A stretch of DNA of 64,000 nucleotides from Phalacrocorax aristotelis (Eukaryota > Chordata > Aves > Suliformes > Phalacrocoracidae), in the NCBI RefSeq assembly GCF_949628215.1, contig NC_134279.1:81089330-81153329 (forward strand), in the 5' to 3' direction. The notes under the pieces are model-generated. The model did not search any database. It was not told where the DNA came from and worked only from the letters and a program-made list of their open reading frames with translations. This document shows, piece by piece, positions 24,554 through 50,171 of the stretch (positions are counted from its first letter, which is position 1; the number at the start of each line of letters is the position of its first letter). The position numbers and the translations under genes were made by a program.

Positions 24554-26539
24554 ACCCTCCATTACCCGGCCCAAGCCCCGACCTCAGGAAGCGCCGCGCC
24601 GCACCGAGCGCGGGGCCACGGGAGCCCACGCCGCGCAAGCAGCGCGCAGTTCCGTCCCGCAGGCAGCACGCAGCGAAGCTCACGCGAGCACCGCTCCCTC
24701 CTTCCCCGTTTCATTGCCGCGTCACGTCACGGGATGCACGCAGGAAGCCCCAGGCCCACAGCTAACCAGAGGTGAGAAAATCCCTGGCTTCATGCCACGC
24801 CTGCTGCCTGCAGAGCCGAGAGGGCAGGATGCAACACGGCACCCAACCTAGCAAAGAGTACGTCTTCCAAATTCATCGTTTCTCCACTTTTCAGGCCCAA
24901 AAGGGAGGCAGGTTGAACGCAGGGAGGTGCGGAGCATCCCGTGAGCGCACGGATCTCAGGCCGCGCTACCACACCGCTGCGGCCCAACAACACGGCACTG
25001 AAGCGGGGCAGGGCAGGCCCCCGCCCGTCACTCGAACGCCCGTCGGGAGCAGGCGGCTGGGAATCGGCTTGTCTGGAAGGACACCGTGCCCCTCCCAGAC
25101 GCGATCGAGCCAGGCTGACGGCCCTTCCGACGGCCCGGGATAAAACGCACCGACGGGATCTGCCCCTGCGCCGCGCCGGCGGCCGCTTCGCCCCGCTGAC
25201 GGAAGGATGGACGGCCTCACGGGCGCAGAGGACACGCTGAAGGGGCGTCTCCGCGTCGCTGGCATCGTCTGGGGAAGGTGCTCTCGGGAAAAGTAGCTCT
25301 GTCCGAGGAGCAGCTCCCCAGGGGCACGCTGTTACACAGCAATAAAAAACGGCGTGAGCGCCCCGCAACGCGAGATCCGCGCCTGGGAAGAGCTTCCGCC
25401 ACGCGCAAGGCAACGCGGAGAGGCGAGGAAGGAGGGTCAAACCACCAAGCACAGGCGCGCCGCTTTTCTTTGTGAAGCCACCACCCACCCTCAGCCCCTC
25501 CGCCGTCTGCAGAGCGCGTTTATTCCGTGCGCACTAAACCGCGGCTCAACCCGCACCCCGAGATCCTGGGGGGGGTTCCAGGCGACGGCCGCAGCTGGCA
25601 GGCTGGACGCGAGGCGGCACGCGCAGGGAAAAATGGGGAAGAGCATGGGAAGGAGAGGTTCCCCCCAGAAACTACTGGCCTGGCAATTATGACCATTAAC
25701 TGCCATTCCATTTTATATGGAACATTACAGAGAAGATCCCGAGCATAGGACTGAAGGAAAAGGTGATATCTTTGGTGTAGTTATCTGCAGCCAAAGTTTT
25801 ACAACACAGAAAAAAAAAAAAAACACAACACACCCCACCAAATCAAACCCCGCTATTTCAGCTTGATTTGCTCTTAGCAGACCTCGGGGATGGAGGTGAC
25901 AGGCCCCCCGGCACGGCTGGCATCGGAACCACCCGCGACGCAGGATTTGTGCCTTTGACCTCCAGCGCACCCAGACAAGAAACCGCGATTAAGGGGCAGG
26001 CGGCCTCGCCGAGGGCACAGCGGCGCCCGACCGCAGGCACCCGAGGAGGCAGGAGCCCCACGGGGCCTTCCCCCGCACAGGCGAGCTGCGGCGTGAGAAC
26101 GCGACGCCTTGCGCGCGCGGAGCGGGAAACGCTGCGGCCGAGCTCTAGGAACTCCGAACGGGGCAGGCGTTCAGCGCCCAGAGGGATCTCCGCGGAGGGA
26201 GCAGCGCCTTAAGTCACCACCATCACACGGGCGTGTGATTTGCGCTGTCAAAATCAGAATTGCGCTGTCTGATGCCAGCGACCGAACGCCCTACGGACGC
26301 TCCAGGCGCAGCCGCCGGCGGCCATTTGCATCAACGCTCCTTTTGAACAACCCCGTGCTGCCGTCGGAGAGCGGTTCCAGCTGTTGGCAGGCAGAACGCC
26401 TCAGCCCTCGCCTCCCGTGATTAGGCCACCCGCAGTTAGTTTAACAGTCAGCGAACGGAGGCTTCTCCGCGAGGCGTGGGCTCCGTGAGCCGGGACGGGC
26501 CCTGACTCCGCAGGTGTGACGTCCCGGATCTGCAGTGAG

Positions 26540-42150
<15,611 letters not shown>

Positions 42151-42219
42151 GGGCAGTGCGCCCCGGCCCCATGGGCCGCCCTCACGGCCGCCCGCCCCGG
42201 GCCCGTCCCCGTCCTCTCA

Positions 42220-42700
42220 CGGCCGCCCCGCGCCGCTCCTCACGGGCGCCGCCGCCGCAGCCTCCGCTTGCACCGCGCCTGCGTCGGTGGCGGGACACGG
42301 GGGCGGAGCCAACACTGATGTGGTCCCCAATCCGCACCCGCCGCCGCACAGAGCGACGGGGGGTTACGCCAATGGAAGGCGGGGATTGGCGAAGGGGACC
42401 GCCCCCCACAATCGGTGGCGAATATTGACAAGGGCGGATGGCCAATCGAGTGCGAGAACTGGGGGAGGGGCGGGGATTAAGGCGGGGCGGGCCGATATGC
42501 GGCAGCGCTGGCCTATGGTTTTCCTTCCGGAAGAAAATGACGCGACAGCTGCCCAATGATGTGCGGCGGCTGCCTGGCCGGGGCGGGAGAAGGCAGGCTG
42601 ATTGACACGCCAGGTAACTGTGGCAACGCAGGCGGGGGCTGAAAGGACAGACCGCAGTAGGCCCAGTCGGACCGGGCCGCGCGGGGGGCTGCTTTGCATA
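42220..42700 (-). promoter_or_regulatory. PANK2: PANK2 promoter with CCAAT-box cluster
   Basis: CCAAT pentamers occur at 42327, 42369, 42442 and 42553 on +, and one inverted copy (ATTGG) at 42385-42389. There are GC boxes (ggggcggggatt, gggcgggcc) and an ETS-type CCGGAAG at 42527-42533. No TATA box is visible. This matches a CpG-island housekeeping promoter bound by NF-Y, Sp1 and ETS factors (inference). Confidence 0.65.
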
Positions 42701-43029
42701 GCACTTGCATATGCAGATAGCGAGGCCTCCTCCACCCCCTCACCGCGGGGTGGTTCTGACGGCCCCACAGCCTGCCACCCCACATACAGCCTGTGCCCCA
42801 CACACAACCACCCCACAGCCTGCCACCACGGCCTGCGCCCCACGGCCCTCCCTCCGTGGCAGCGCGGGGCCGGCCTGGGGCCTAACCCTCCTCCCTACGA
42901 CTCGCCCCCCACTGCAGCCCCTTGGGGAAGGCCGAGGCTGTCCCAGCTATGAGGGCCGGTCCCCAAGGCGTGCTCGGAGGCCACCGCTTTGGGGACTGCC
43001 TCCCTGAGCCGTATGGAGGGCACCTTACC

Positions 43030-43360
43030 GCTCTCTGCAGCTGCCTGAGAGGGGCTGGAGTGAGGGGGGGGGTCGGTCTCTGCTCCCAAGTCACCAGGGA
43101 CAGGACGAGAGGGAACGGCCTCAGGCTGCGTCAGGGGAGGTTTAGGTTGGAGATGAGGGAAAATGCCTTCCCTGCCAGAGCGGTCAGGCCCTGGCACAGG
43201 CTGCCCAGGGAGGTGGGGGAGTCACCGTCCCTGGGGGGGTTCAAACACCATGCAGACGTGGCACCTGGGGACATGGTTTAGGAGGCCTGGGGGTGTTGGG
43301 TTGGCAGTTGGACTTGATGGTCCTAGAGGTCTTTTCCAACCTTAATGACTGTATGGTTCT
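43030..43360 (+). mobile_element. CR1 LINE tail upstream of PANK2
   Basis: It starts ctctctgcagctgcctgaga and ends ccttaatgactgtatggttc. Same subfamily as the PANK2 intron copies. Confidence 0.92.
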
Positions 43361-44964
43361 CTGGCAAACTGAAGTGAAGCAGCACTGGGTGCTCTGAGCT
43401 CAGCACACGCAGGAGCACAACGTGCAGGGCTCCGGCTGTGCGCAGCAGAGCTGAGGTTTCCCTCTCACAGAGGGAGAGAGGCGGACAGCAGAAAGAGGTT
43501 CTGTTCCCCTTCATGAGACCCCAGAGACCAAGCTGGATCCAAACTTCCTCTTCTAGCGAGAACCAATGAAAACGCTCAAGTTCTCCAAAGAAGATCAGTC
43601 AAAAAACAGACACAACAAAATGGGGACGAAGACAGGAGTTTTAGAAGGAGAGACAGGATCAAGGGTCAAGGCTTCAGGATCATTCAACCCTTGGCTCCCC
43701 TGTAAATCACAACATAAAGTAAGCGCTGATGCATCTTGTTTTTTAAACTCTGACCCAGTGTTTATCAGTGCTGAGCCAACAACTCCAGCAGCATCTGCCC
43801 AGCAGTGGCAGGATCGAGGCAAGCACAAAGAGGGGTGCCAGCACGGACAAACGGGATGGCGTTCAAAGGGAAAACCGGCTCCCAGGCTATCTTATGGCAA
43901 AACACCTCCTGGTATAATGCGATGGAGGTTCCCAGGCGGGATGTTAATGTATGTCTAATGATCCCAGAGCATGGCCAAGCATGTAACCGCTGCCAGTGAC
44001 CCATGGGGCTCTTCACCTCTACCCCGTTAATGTCAGCTCACCACAATCCTCGGGCATTAATTAGATGCCAAAGGGATAAGGAAACAGCGGTCAGAAAAAG
44101 GTGTAATAATTTCAGTAAGAATTTGCTGAATTCTGGTTGCTAGGGTGAAGAAAGGGCGAAGGGATCAGTCAGATGTAGTCTGCATGATGTTAATATCCTG
44201 TTGGGCAAATGCAGGAAGCAGATAAATGGGGTTGGTGCTGGTAAGAGATAAAGCATAACATCTCTGAATAAAAATAACCCTTCTTTATAAAAGCATTGCC
44301 TTCATTTTGTTGAAAAACCAACTCACCAAGCTTCGCTGCCTGCAGCTCAGAGCGCCGCCAACCCTGAGCCCCGACCGCCTTTCCTGTGCCGGGGCCCTGA
44401 GTCAAGAGCTCGAGCCCTTCATGCGCAGGACCCCAGGATCTGATTCAACCAGGTGGTCTGGATCGCGGAGGAAGAAGCGTGAGCAGTGCGCCGGGCTCGG
44501 TGTGCACGGTCCAGCTTCTCCCAGTCGCCCTGCTGGCTCCCAGCAGTCTGCACCTCAGACCTCTGCTTAAACACCTTCAGCGGATTTAAGTTCTCTTCTG
44601 AGACCTTGCGCAGTTCCCCTTTGGCAGCCACAGCATTCTGAGGAGACGACTTCTGCAGCTACATGCTGCGTCGAGAATCACTCTGCCCTCATTCGTCCTC
44701 AAGCTGCGGTCAGGGCTTCCTCTAGACCAGGACCCAGGCCTGCTCCAAAACAAGGTCTGGAAGCTGTCCCCAGTCCTGCCTGCCTCTTCCCTAATGGGAC
44801 TGACGGCCACGTCTTCCCATGGCACGGCCAGCAGCGCCCTGCAAAGCAACGCTTTCATAAACCTCTCACTTCTTGAGACCGCGGCGCGGATCCAGGCATT
44901 GCCACGAGCAGCTGACAGGGTTTTACCAGCCCCTTCCAGCAGAGCAGTGTGGGCGGCCAGGCTG

Positions 44965-45372
44965 AATCCCAGAATGGCGGGGGTTGGAAGGGGCCTCTGG
45001 AGCTCATCCCGTCCCACCCCCTGCTGGAGCAGGCACCCCCAGAGCAGGGGCACAGGGCCGCGTCCAGGCGGGGTGTGAATGTCTCCAGGGAAGGGACCCC
45101 ACAGCCTCTCTGGGCAGCCTGTGCCCCTGCTCTGGCACCCGCACAGGGAAGGGGTTTGTCCTCCTGTTCAGGTGGAACTTCCCGTGTTCCAGCTTGTGCC
45201 CGTGGCCCCTTGGCCTGGCGTTGGGCACCGCTGAAAAGAGCCCGGCCCCATCCCCCTGACACCCGCCCTTCAGGTATTTATAGGCATTGATGAGATCCGC
45301 CCTCAGCCTTCTCTTCTCCAGGCTGAACAAACCCAGGTCTCTCAGCCTTTCCTCATAAGGAAGATATTCCAG
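44965..45372 (-). mobile_element. CR1 LINE tail, antisense
   Basis: It begins (on +) AATCCCAGAATGGCGGGGGT and ends ctttcctcataagg. It belongs to the same subfamily as 12160-13152 (ccttctcttctccaggctga). Confidence 0.93.
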
Positions 45373-45501
45373 TCAATGCTTTCCATGCCCAACACACAAC
45401 CCCGAAGGCCAAAGAGAGGGTTTTACAGAACCAGAGGCGGGCCGAGGAGGAGGAAGAGGCGAGGAAGCCAAATTCCCAGGAGACGGTTCTCGATACATTA
45501 G

Positions 45502-45662
45502 AACAGGCTGTCCAGAGAGGTGGGGGAGTCCCCGTCCCTGGGGGGGTTCAAACAGCTTGTAGATGTGGCACTTGGGACATGGTTTAGGAGGCCTGGGGGT
45601 GTTGGGTTGGCGGTTCGACTTGGTGATCCCAGAGGTCCTTCCCAACCTTAAAGATTCCATGA
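45502..45662 (+). mobile_element. Short CR1 3' tail
   Basis: It starts aacaggctgtccagagaggt and ends ccttaaagattccatg. It lies about 130 bp from an oppositely oriented CR1. Confidence 0.9.
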
Positions 45663-46796
45663 TGTGCAGGCAAGGGTTCTCCAAGAAACCCAAACGCAGC
45701 TCCACGGTGAGGGAAACGCTCCAACTCCTGCAGATGGAGCCCCCTGAAATTACACCTGGCAGAAGTTGTATAAAGAGCCTTCTCTAAAAGCCCCCAGCAT
45801 CTCCAGGGGGAAAAGCGAGGTGCAGGAACAGCAGCGATGCACCCCAGGGAAGGCAGAGGGCGGCTCTTTGGGCCCTTCCCTGCAGCCTCCGTGCCCGGAG
45901 CAATTCCTTCGCAGTTCGGGGATTTAATTTGTCTGCCAGCTTCGATGTGAAAACTCAGTCCACAGAGGCTTCAAAAGCTGAGCTCCAGCCCCCCCATCCT
46001 ACAAACACACACAGCAACCTTGCAAGTTGAGTATGAAGTGGCAAATAATTTTATTCTATAGTTAGTAAATGGCATTTTTTCTTTTCTAAAAGATTGCAGG
46101 GAGGCAGTTCCCTCCCACAGGTTCACCTGCTGATTATGCTTTTAAAGTGCTGCATCATAACTGTGAAAATACACCCAGTCTTCTGCATGTTCACAGCAGA
46201 AAACTGAACGTGCGCTTTTATTGAGCCTGAAGGAGCGAGAAATCGGCTGTTTCGCATGAGCAATTCAACGCAAAAAGGCAAAGCGTACAAGCCGTTGCTA
46301 AAAAGTAGCGGGAAAATACGTGAAGAATTTTGCAGGCAAGTAAAGCACGAGAGAAGAGGGCCTTGGTGCGGATGCTGCTGGTTTGGGATCTCACACGTCC
46401 TCCGAATCACGCAGAAATCACATGGAGAAGGCACGCACCCCCTCGCTGTAACGCATTTTGGGCTGGATCCTGCCGTGTGGTTATGCAGGCGCATGGAATC
46501 TGCTTTATGATACGCAGCCTGCTTTATTTCAGTGCCGTATTCAGTTGTAAACATGACCCTTTTACGAAGGTGTTAGGATTTGGGGAGGTTTCTGTACCTA
46601 CTGCATGTAGAGAGCAATTCTTAGCACTGGAAACTGCAGCTTTCCCAGGGATGTGATGGGTCTCTATGAAGGGAAAATTACAAAACCTGAGGGAAAAAAA
46701 CAGCTTCCAGGGGATGACTGATGGGGAACCCCGGGTTCTCCCTACTCACAGGGGGGTTTTGGGCAAGTACCATGTTACCTTCAGCCGGCTGAGCAT

Positions 46797-47411
46797 GAGC
46801 CAGCAGTGCCCAGGTGGCCAAGGAGGCCACCAGCCCCCGGGCTTGTGTCAGCCCTGGTGTGGCCAGCAGGAGCCGGGCAGGGATGGGGCCCCTGTGCTCG
46901 GCCCTGGGGAGGCCCCACCTCGAGTGCTGGGCTCAGGTTTGGGCCCCTCGGGACAAGAAGGGCCTTGAGGGGCTGGAGCGTGTCCAGAGAAGGGCAGCGG
47001 GGCTGGGGCAGGGTCTGGAGCACAAGTGTGCTGGGGGGCGGCTGAGGGGGCTGGGGGGGTTTAGCCTGGAGAAGAGGGGGCTGAGGGGAGCCCTTCTCGC
47101 TCTCTGCAGCTGCCTGAGAGGGGCTGGAGTGAGGGGGGGGTCGGTCTCTGCTCCCAAGTCACCAGTGACAGGACGAGAGGGAACGGCCTCAGGCTGCGTC
47201 AGGGGAGGTTTAGGTTGGAGATGAGGGAAAATGCCTTCCCTGCCAGAGGGGTCAGGCCCTGGCACAGGCTGCCCAGAGAGGTGGGGGAGTCACCGTCCCT
47301 GGGGGGGTTCAAACACCGTGCAGACGTGGCACTTCAGGTGCCCTGGGCAGTTGGTTGGACTTGGTAATCTTAGAGGTCTTTTCCAACTTTAATGATTCTA
47401 CAGTTCTATGA
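46797..47411 (+). mobile_element. CR1 LINE tail downstream of MAVS
   Basis: The longest copy of the common subfamily tail, from gagccagcagtgcccaggtg to aatgattctacagttctatg. Confidence 0.93.
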
Positions 47412-49346
47412 CCTCCAAACGGGGAGAGCATTCCCCATGTTCCCTCTCCCAGCAGAGGAGGTTGAGGGTGTTTAAAGGCACTGTCCCGTCCTCTTACAGG
47501 CAAAGCGCCGGGCACCGAGCAAGCAACGAACACCTCCCCGCTCACCTGCAGAGCAGCCCTGCCGCATCAAAATCAGCACCTCACTATCATGTAGATTTAT
47601 TGTTCTTATCATTTAAGGGAGGCACTTCTTGCATTTGGGCAAAGGGAAGGCATCAGGAGGGACAAGCAGCCCCTCGCCCCGCTGTGGGGCTGACAGACCC
47701 TTCCCACTGCGGACCGAGCTCCCAACACAACAGCTGCACCGCCCCCCTGCCAGCAGGAGGGCTGTTATTTTGGGAAGCTGTGCCGAACGGCAGGAATCCG
47801 GGGGGAATAAATTACTGGACACAGTAAAGGAAGGAAGAAGCACCAGCCTGGATTAGGAGCACAGCCCAGCTGTCAGCACCAGGCCACTGCAGCGGTTTAA
47901 AGCCCACGGCATCCTTGCGGGCTCGCAGGATTCAAACTGTGCCAGCCTTCTGCGGTGCGGATCCACCAGCGGATCGCCAAGCGTTCGGCCCAGCCCTGCC
48001 TCCTGCCACAGCTCCCCTCCTACCCACCCCCAGCAAATCTTGCGGGGCAGGAACACCTGAAAGCCTGCGCTTAAAAAAAAAAAAAAAACAAACAAGAAAA
48101 CCTCTAGCTGCAATAACCCTCTAACTACAAAAAAAGAACAAGTACTTTTGTTACTTCTGTGTCCCCATGCTTTCAGGAGGGAGCAGAGACTGCGAACAAC
48201 CCGCGGCTGCACCGACCAGCACAGGCAGCGTGGCTTGGGGTCACTAAGCTCTGCCCAGAGCTAGAGCCACGTGCTGACAGCGGCTGAGCAGGGCTGCTTC
48301 TGCCCCCGAGAGCCGCCCAGGGCAGGGACGAGCTGGGGAGATTTATTTGGGTGTGAGGATTTTATCTTAGAAATCTTGCAGTCCAATCCCCTCATGCTCC
48401 AAGCTGATCCCCAGGGATAGCAAGGAAATTATGGGCTGCAGTTTTAAACAGGACCTTCAAGATCACCCAGAGGATCTCAACCGCCCGGTACGGCCTCCCC
48501 GCAGCACACAGAGCCGATCCTCTTTGTGTCCCAGCCTGGGCACAAGTTCCCCCATATCCCTCTCCCAGAGCACCAGGTATGGGGAAAGGCGTGAACTACA
48601 TCTGCCTCTGAGCCAGGCTCTAAAAACACAGCCTGAAGATCAAAGACCCCCAACAATCCTGCACGGGACCTTAGTGCTGGTACTGCGTGAAATATTCCTC
48701 TTAAAGCACAGTCCCCCTTTCCCTGGCTGGAAGGGGGTGAAATGAGGTTGATTATCGAGAAAACTGCTTAGATGCGGCTCTTTCCTGACCCTCAGCTTCA
48801 TCCCCAGGGTGTCGGTGCTGCACTGAGTAAGGCAAATTTGACGTGAGGCGCTCGCTGAAGGCTGCTGCGCAGACCCTCAGGCAAGCTGAGATGAGCAGAG
48901 CCAAAAAACTGAGCTCCTCTTTTACAGGACGTCTGCAAAACCTCTTGTCACTGCACTGCCTGGAGGGACCCGGGCTCACCCTTCAGACCACCAGAACGTG
49001 TTTCCCTGGGGCCTCCTGGGACCAAACAAGGAAGATGTGGAGAATCACCAAGAGAACTTTCTTCTTTGACTCAAGGGCTTACTTCCTGAACGAGACCCTC
49101 TCTATGGGTGTTAAAGAAGTCTACAGGCAAGAAGGTGGTTGGGAAATGGTGGGGGAACAGACCCAAACCCAACAGTATCACGCAACCAAGGCTTCTTCTA
49201 GCAAAACTTTCCAGAAAGAGATTTAACAACACCCCTACCGTGTCCCCCCCGCGGCTGTTCTTCAGGCTTCAAACGTGTCGACCAAATTCCTGCGATGAGG
49301 AGAAATCGCCTCGGGGCTGAGCGACAGTCGCAGCATCCCACCCACT
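47411..49346 (-). other. MAVS: Probable MAVS 3' UTR and downstream flank
   Basis: No coding signal is seen after the stop. AATAAA on the - strand occurs at 48347-48342 and about 47601-47596, which would give 3' UTRs of about 1.0 or 1.75 kb. An A-run lies near 48071-48087. Confidence 0.4.
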
Positions 49347-50171
49347 CTATTTCTGCAGTCGAGCGTACACCAGAAACGCGGCAGCTGAAATCAGGGCGAT
49401 GCCCACAGCTGGGATGATGTACGGCAGGGACGGTCCGTTGCTGTCCCCTGGAGGGGCCGTGGCCTGAGACAAGCTGGTCTCAGTGCCACGCACCCTGCTA
49501 GAGTCAAAAATCGGGGAGCTTCCAAGCGGACGGGCTCTATCTTGGAACTCGCTGCCTGCCCCAAGCTGGGTGCTGGGGGAATGCTCCACGTGGACCTCGT
49601 GGGTGCCCAGGGAGGTGTTGTCGCAGCTCGCAGGCGGGTGGGAGTTTCTGCTTCCTTCAGCTGCCTTCTCTGCCCTAGTGTCTTCATGAGCCCCTGGAGC
49701 CGGGCATCCCGACAGCACTTCTCCTGAGCTCGAGCTATCTGTGCTCACCAGGAGCGGGTCGCTGCTGAAGGTGAGGCTATCGGACAGCCCGGAACAGGGG
49801 TTGCTGGGCCCCTGAGTGCTTGGGCATCTGCTGGCTGCCTCCAGCCCCTCCCCAGTCACGGAGAGGAGGATGCCCGGCTTGCTGAGCTCCACATCCCTCT
49901 CCACGTTGCTGCAAGGAATCCAGATGCTTGTTGCAGAGCTCACCTGGGAGGCCATCCTCCTAGACGTGCCTTCAAAGCTTCCTGCAGCAGGTGGGAGAGG
50001 GTCCGCTGAGGCCGGGAGCACCTTTGGGAGACAAGAGGGGCTGGGTGCCACAGGGAGCATCCATTTGGCCTGGTCTCGGGCACCCACGGCACGCGACGAG
50101 CTGACTTTGGTGCTTAACCACCACATCTCCAGCCATGAACAGCGAGGTTGGGTCACAGGCGACTCCTGTGG
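49347..50171 (-). CDS. MAVS: MAVS last coding exon (ELSKPG region and membrane anchor)
   Basis: It is open in frame from 50414 to the TAG at 49349-49347. The exact acceptor is uncertain: phase-compatible AG sites leave exon starts at 50171 and 50165, with another within the duplicated sequence near 50190-50210, and phase-1 sites further up that would pair with the alternative exon 5 donor. It encodes [13 protein letters not shown], the DPLLVSTD segment and the terminal hydrophobic anchor flanked by K/R. Confidence 0.8.
   Translation of the reverse strand, partial: PQESPVTQPRCSWLEMWWLSTKVSSSRAVGARDQAKWMLPVAPSPSCLPKVLPASADPLPPAAGSFEGTSRRMASQVSSATSIWIPCSNVERDVELSKPGILLSVTGEGLEAASRCPSTQGPSNPCSGLSDSLTFSSDPLLVSTDSSSSGEVLSGCPAPGAHEDTRAEKAAEGSRNSHPPASCDNTSLGTHEVHVEHSPSTQLGAGSEFQDRARPLGSSPIFDSSRVRGTETSLSQATAPPGDSNGPSLPYIIPAVGIALISAAAFLVYARLQK

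Larger units (their letters stand above)
23975..26539 (-). other. PANK2: Probable PANK2 3' UTR
   Basis: About 2.5 kb follows the stop codon with no further exon. On the - strand, AATAAA occurs at 25524-25519 and again at 24001-23996. The second would give a UTR of about 2.5 kb and leaves only about 1.4 kb to the RNF24 cleavage site. A CR1 fragment lies inside. Which signal is used cannot be told from sequence. Confidence 0.5.
42701..47410. other. Intergenic region between PANK2 promoter and MAVS 3' end
   Basis: The region holds four CR1 tails (43030, 44965, 45502 and 46797 onward). Between them I see no gene or RNA. Confidence 0.7.
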
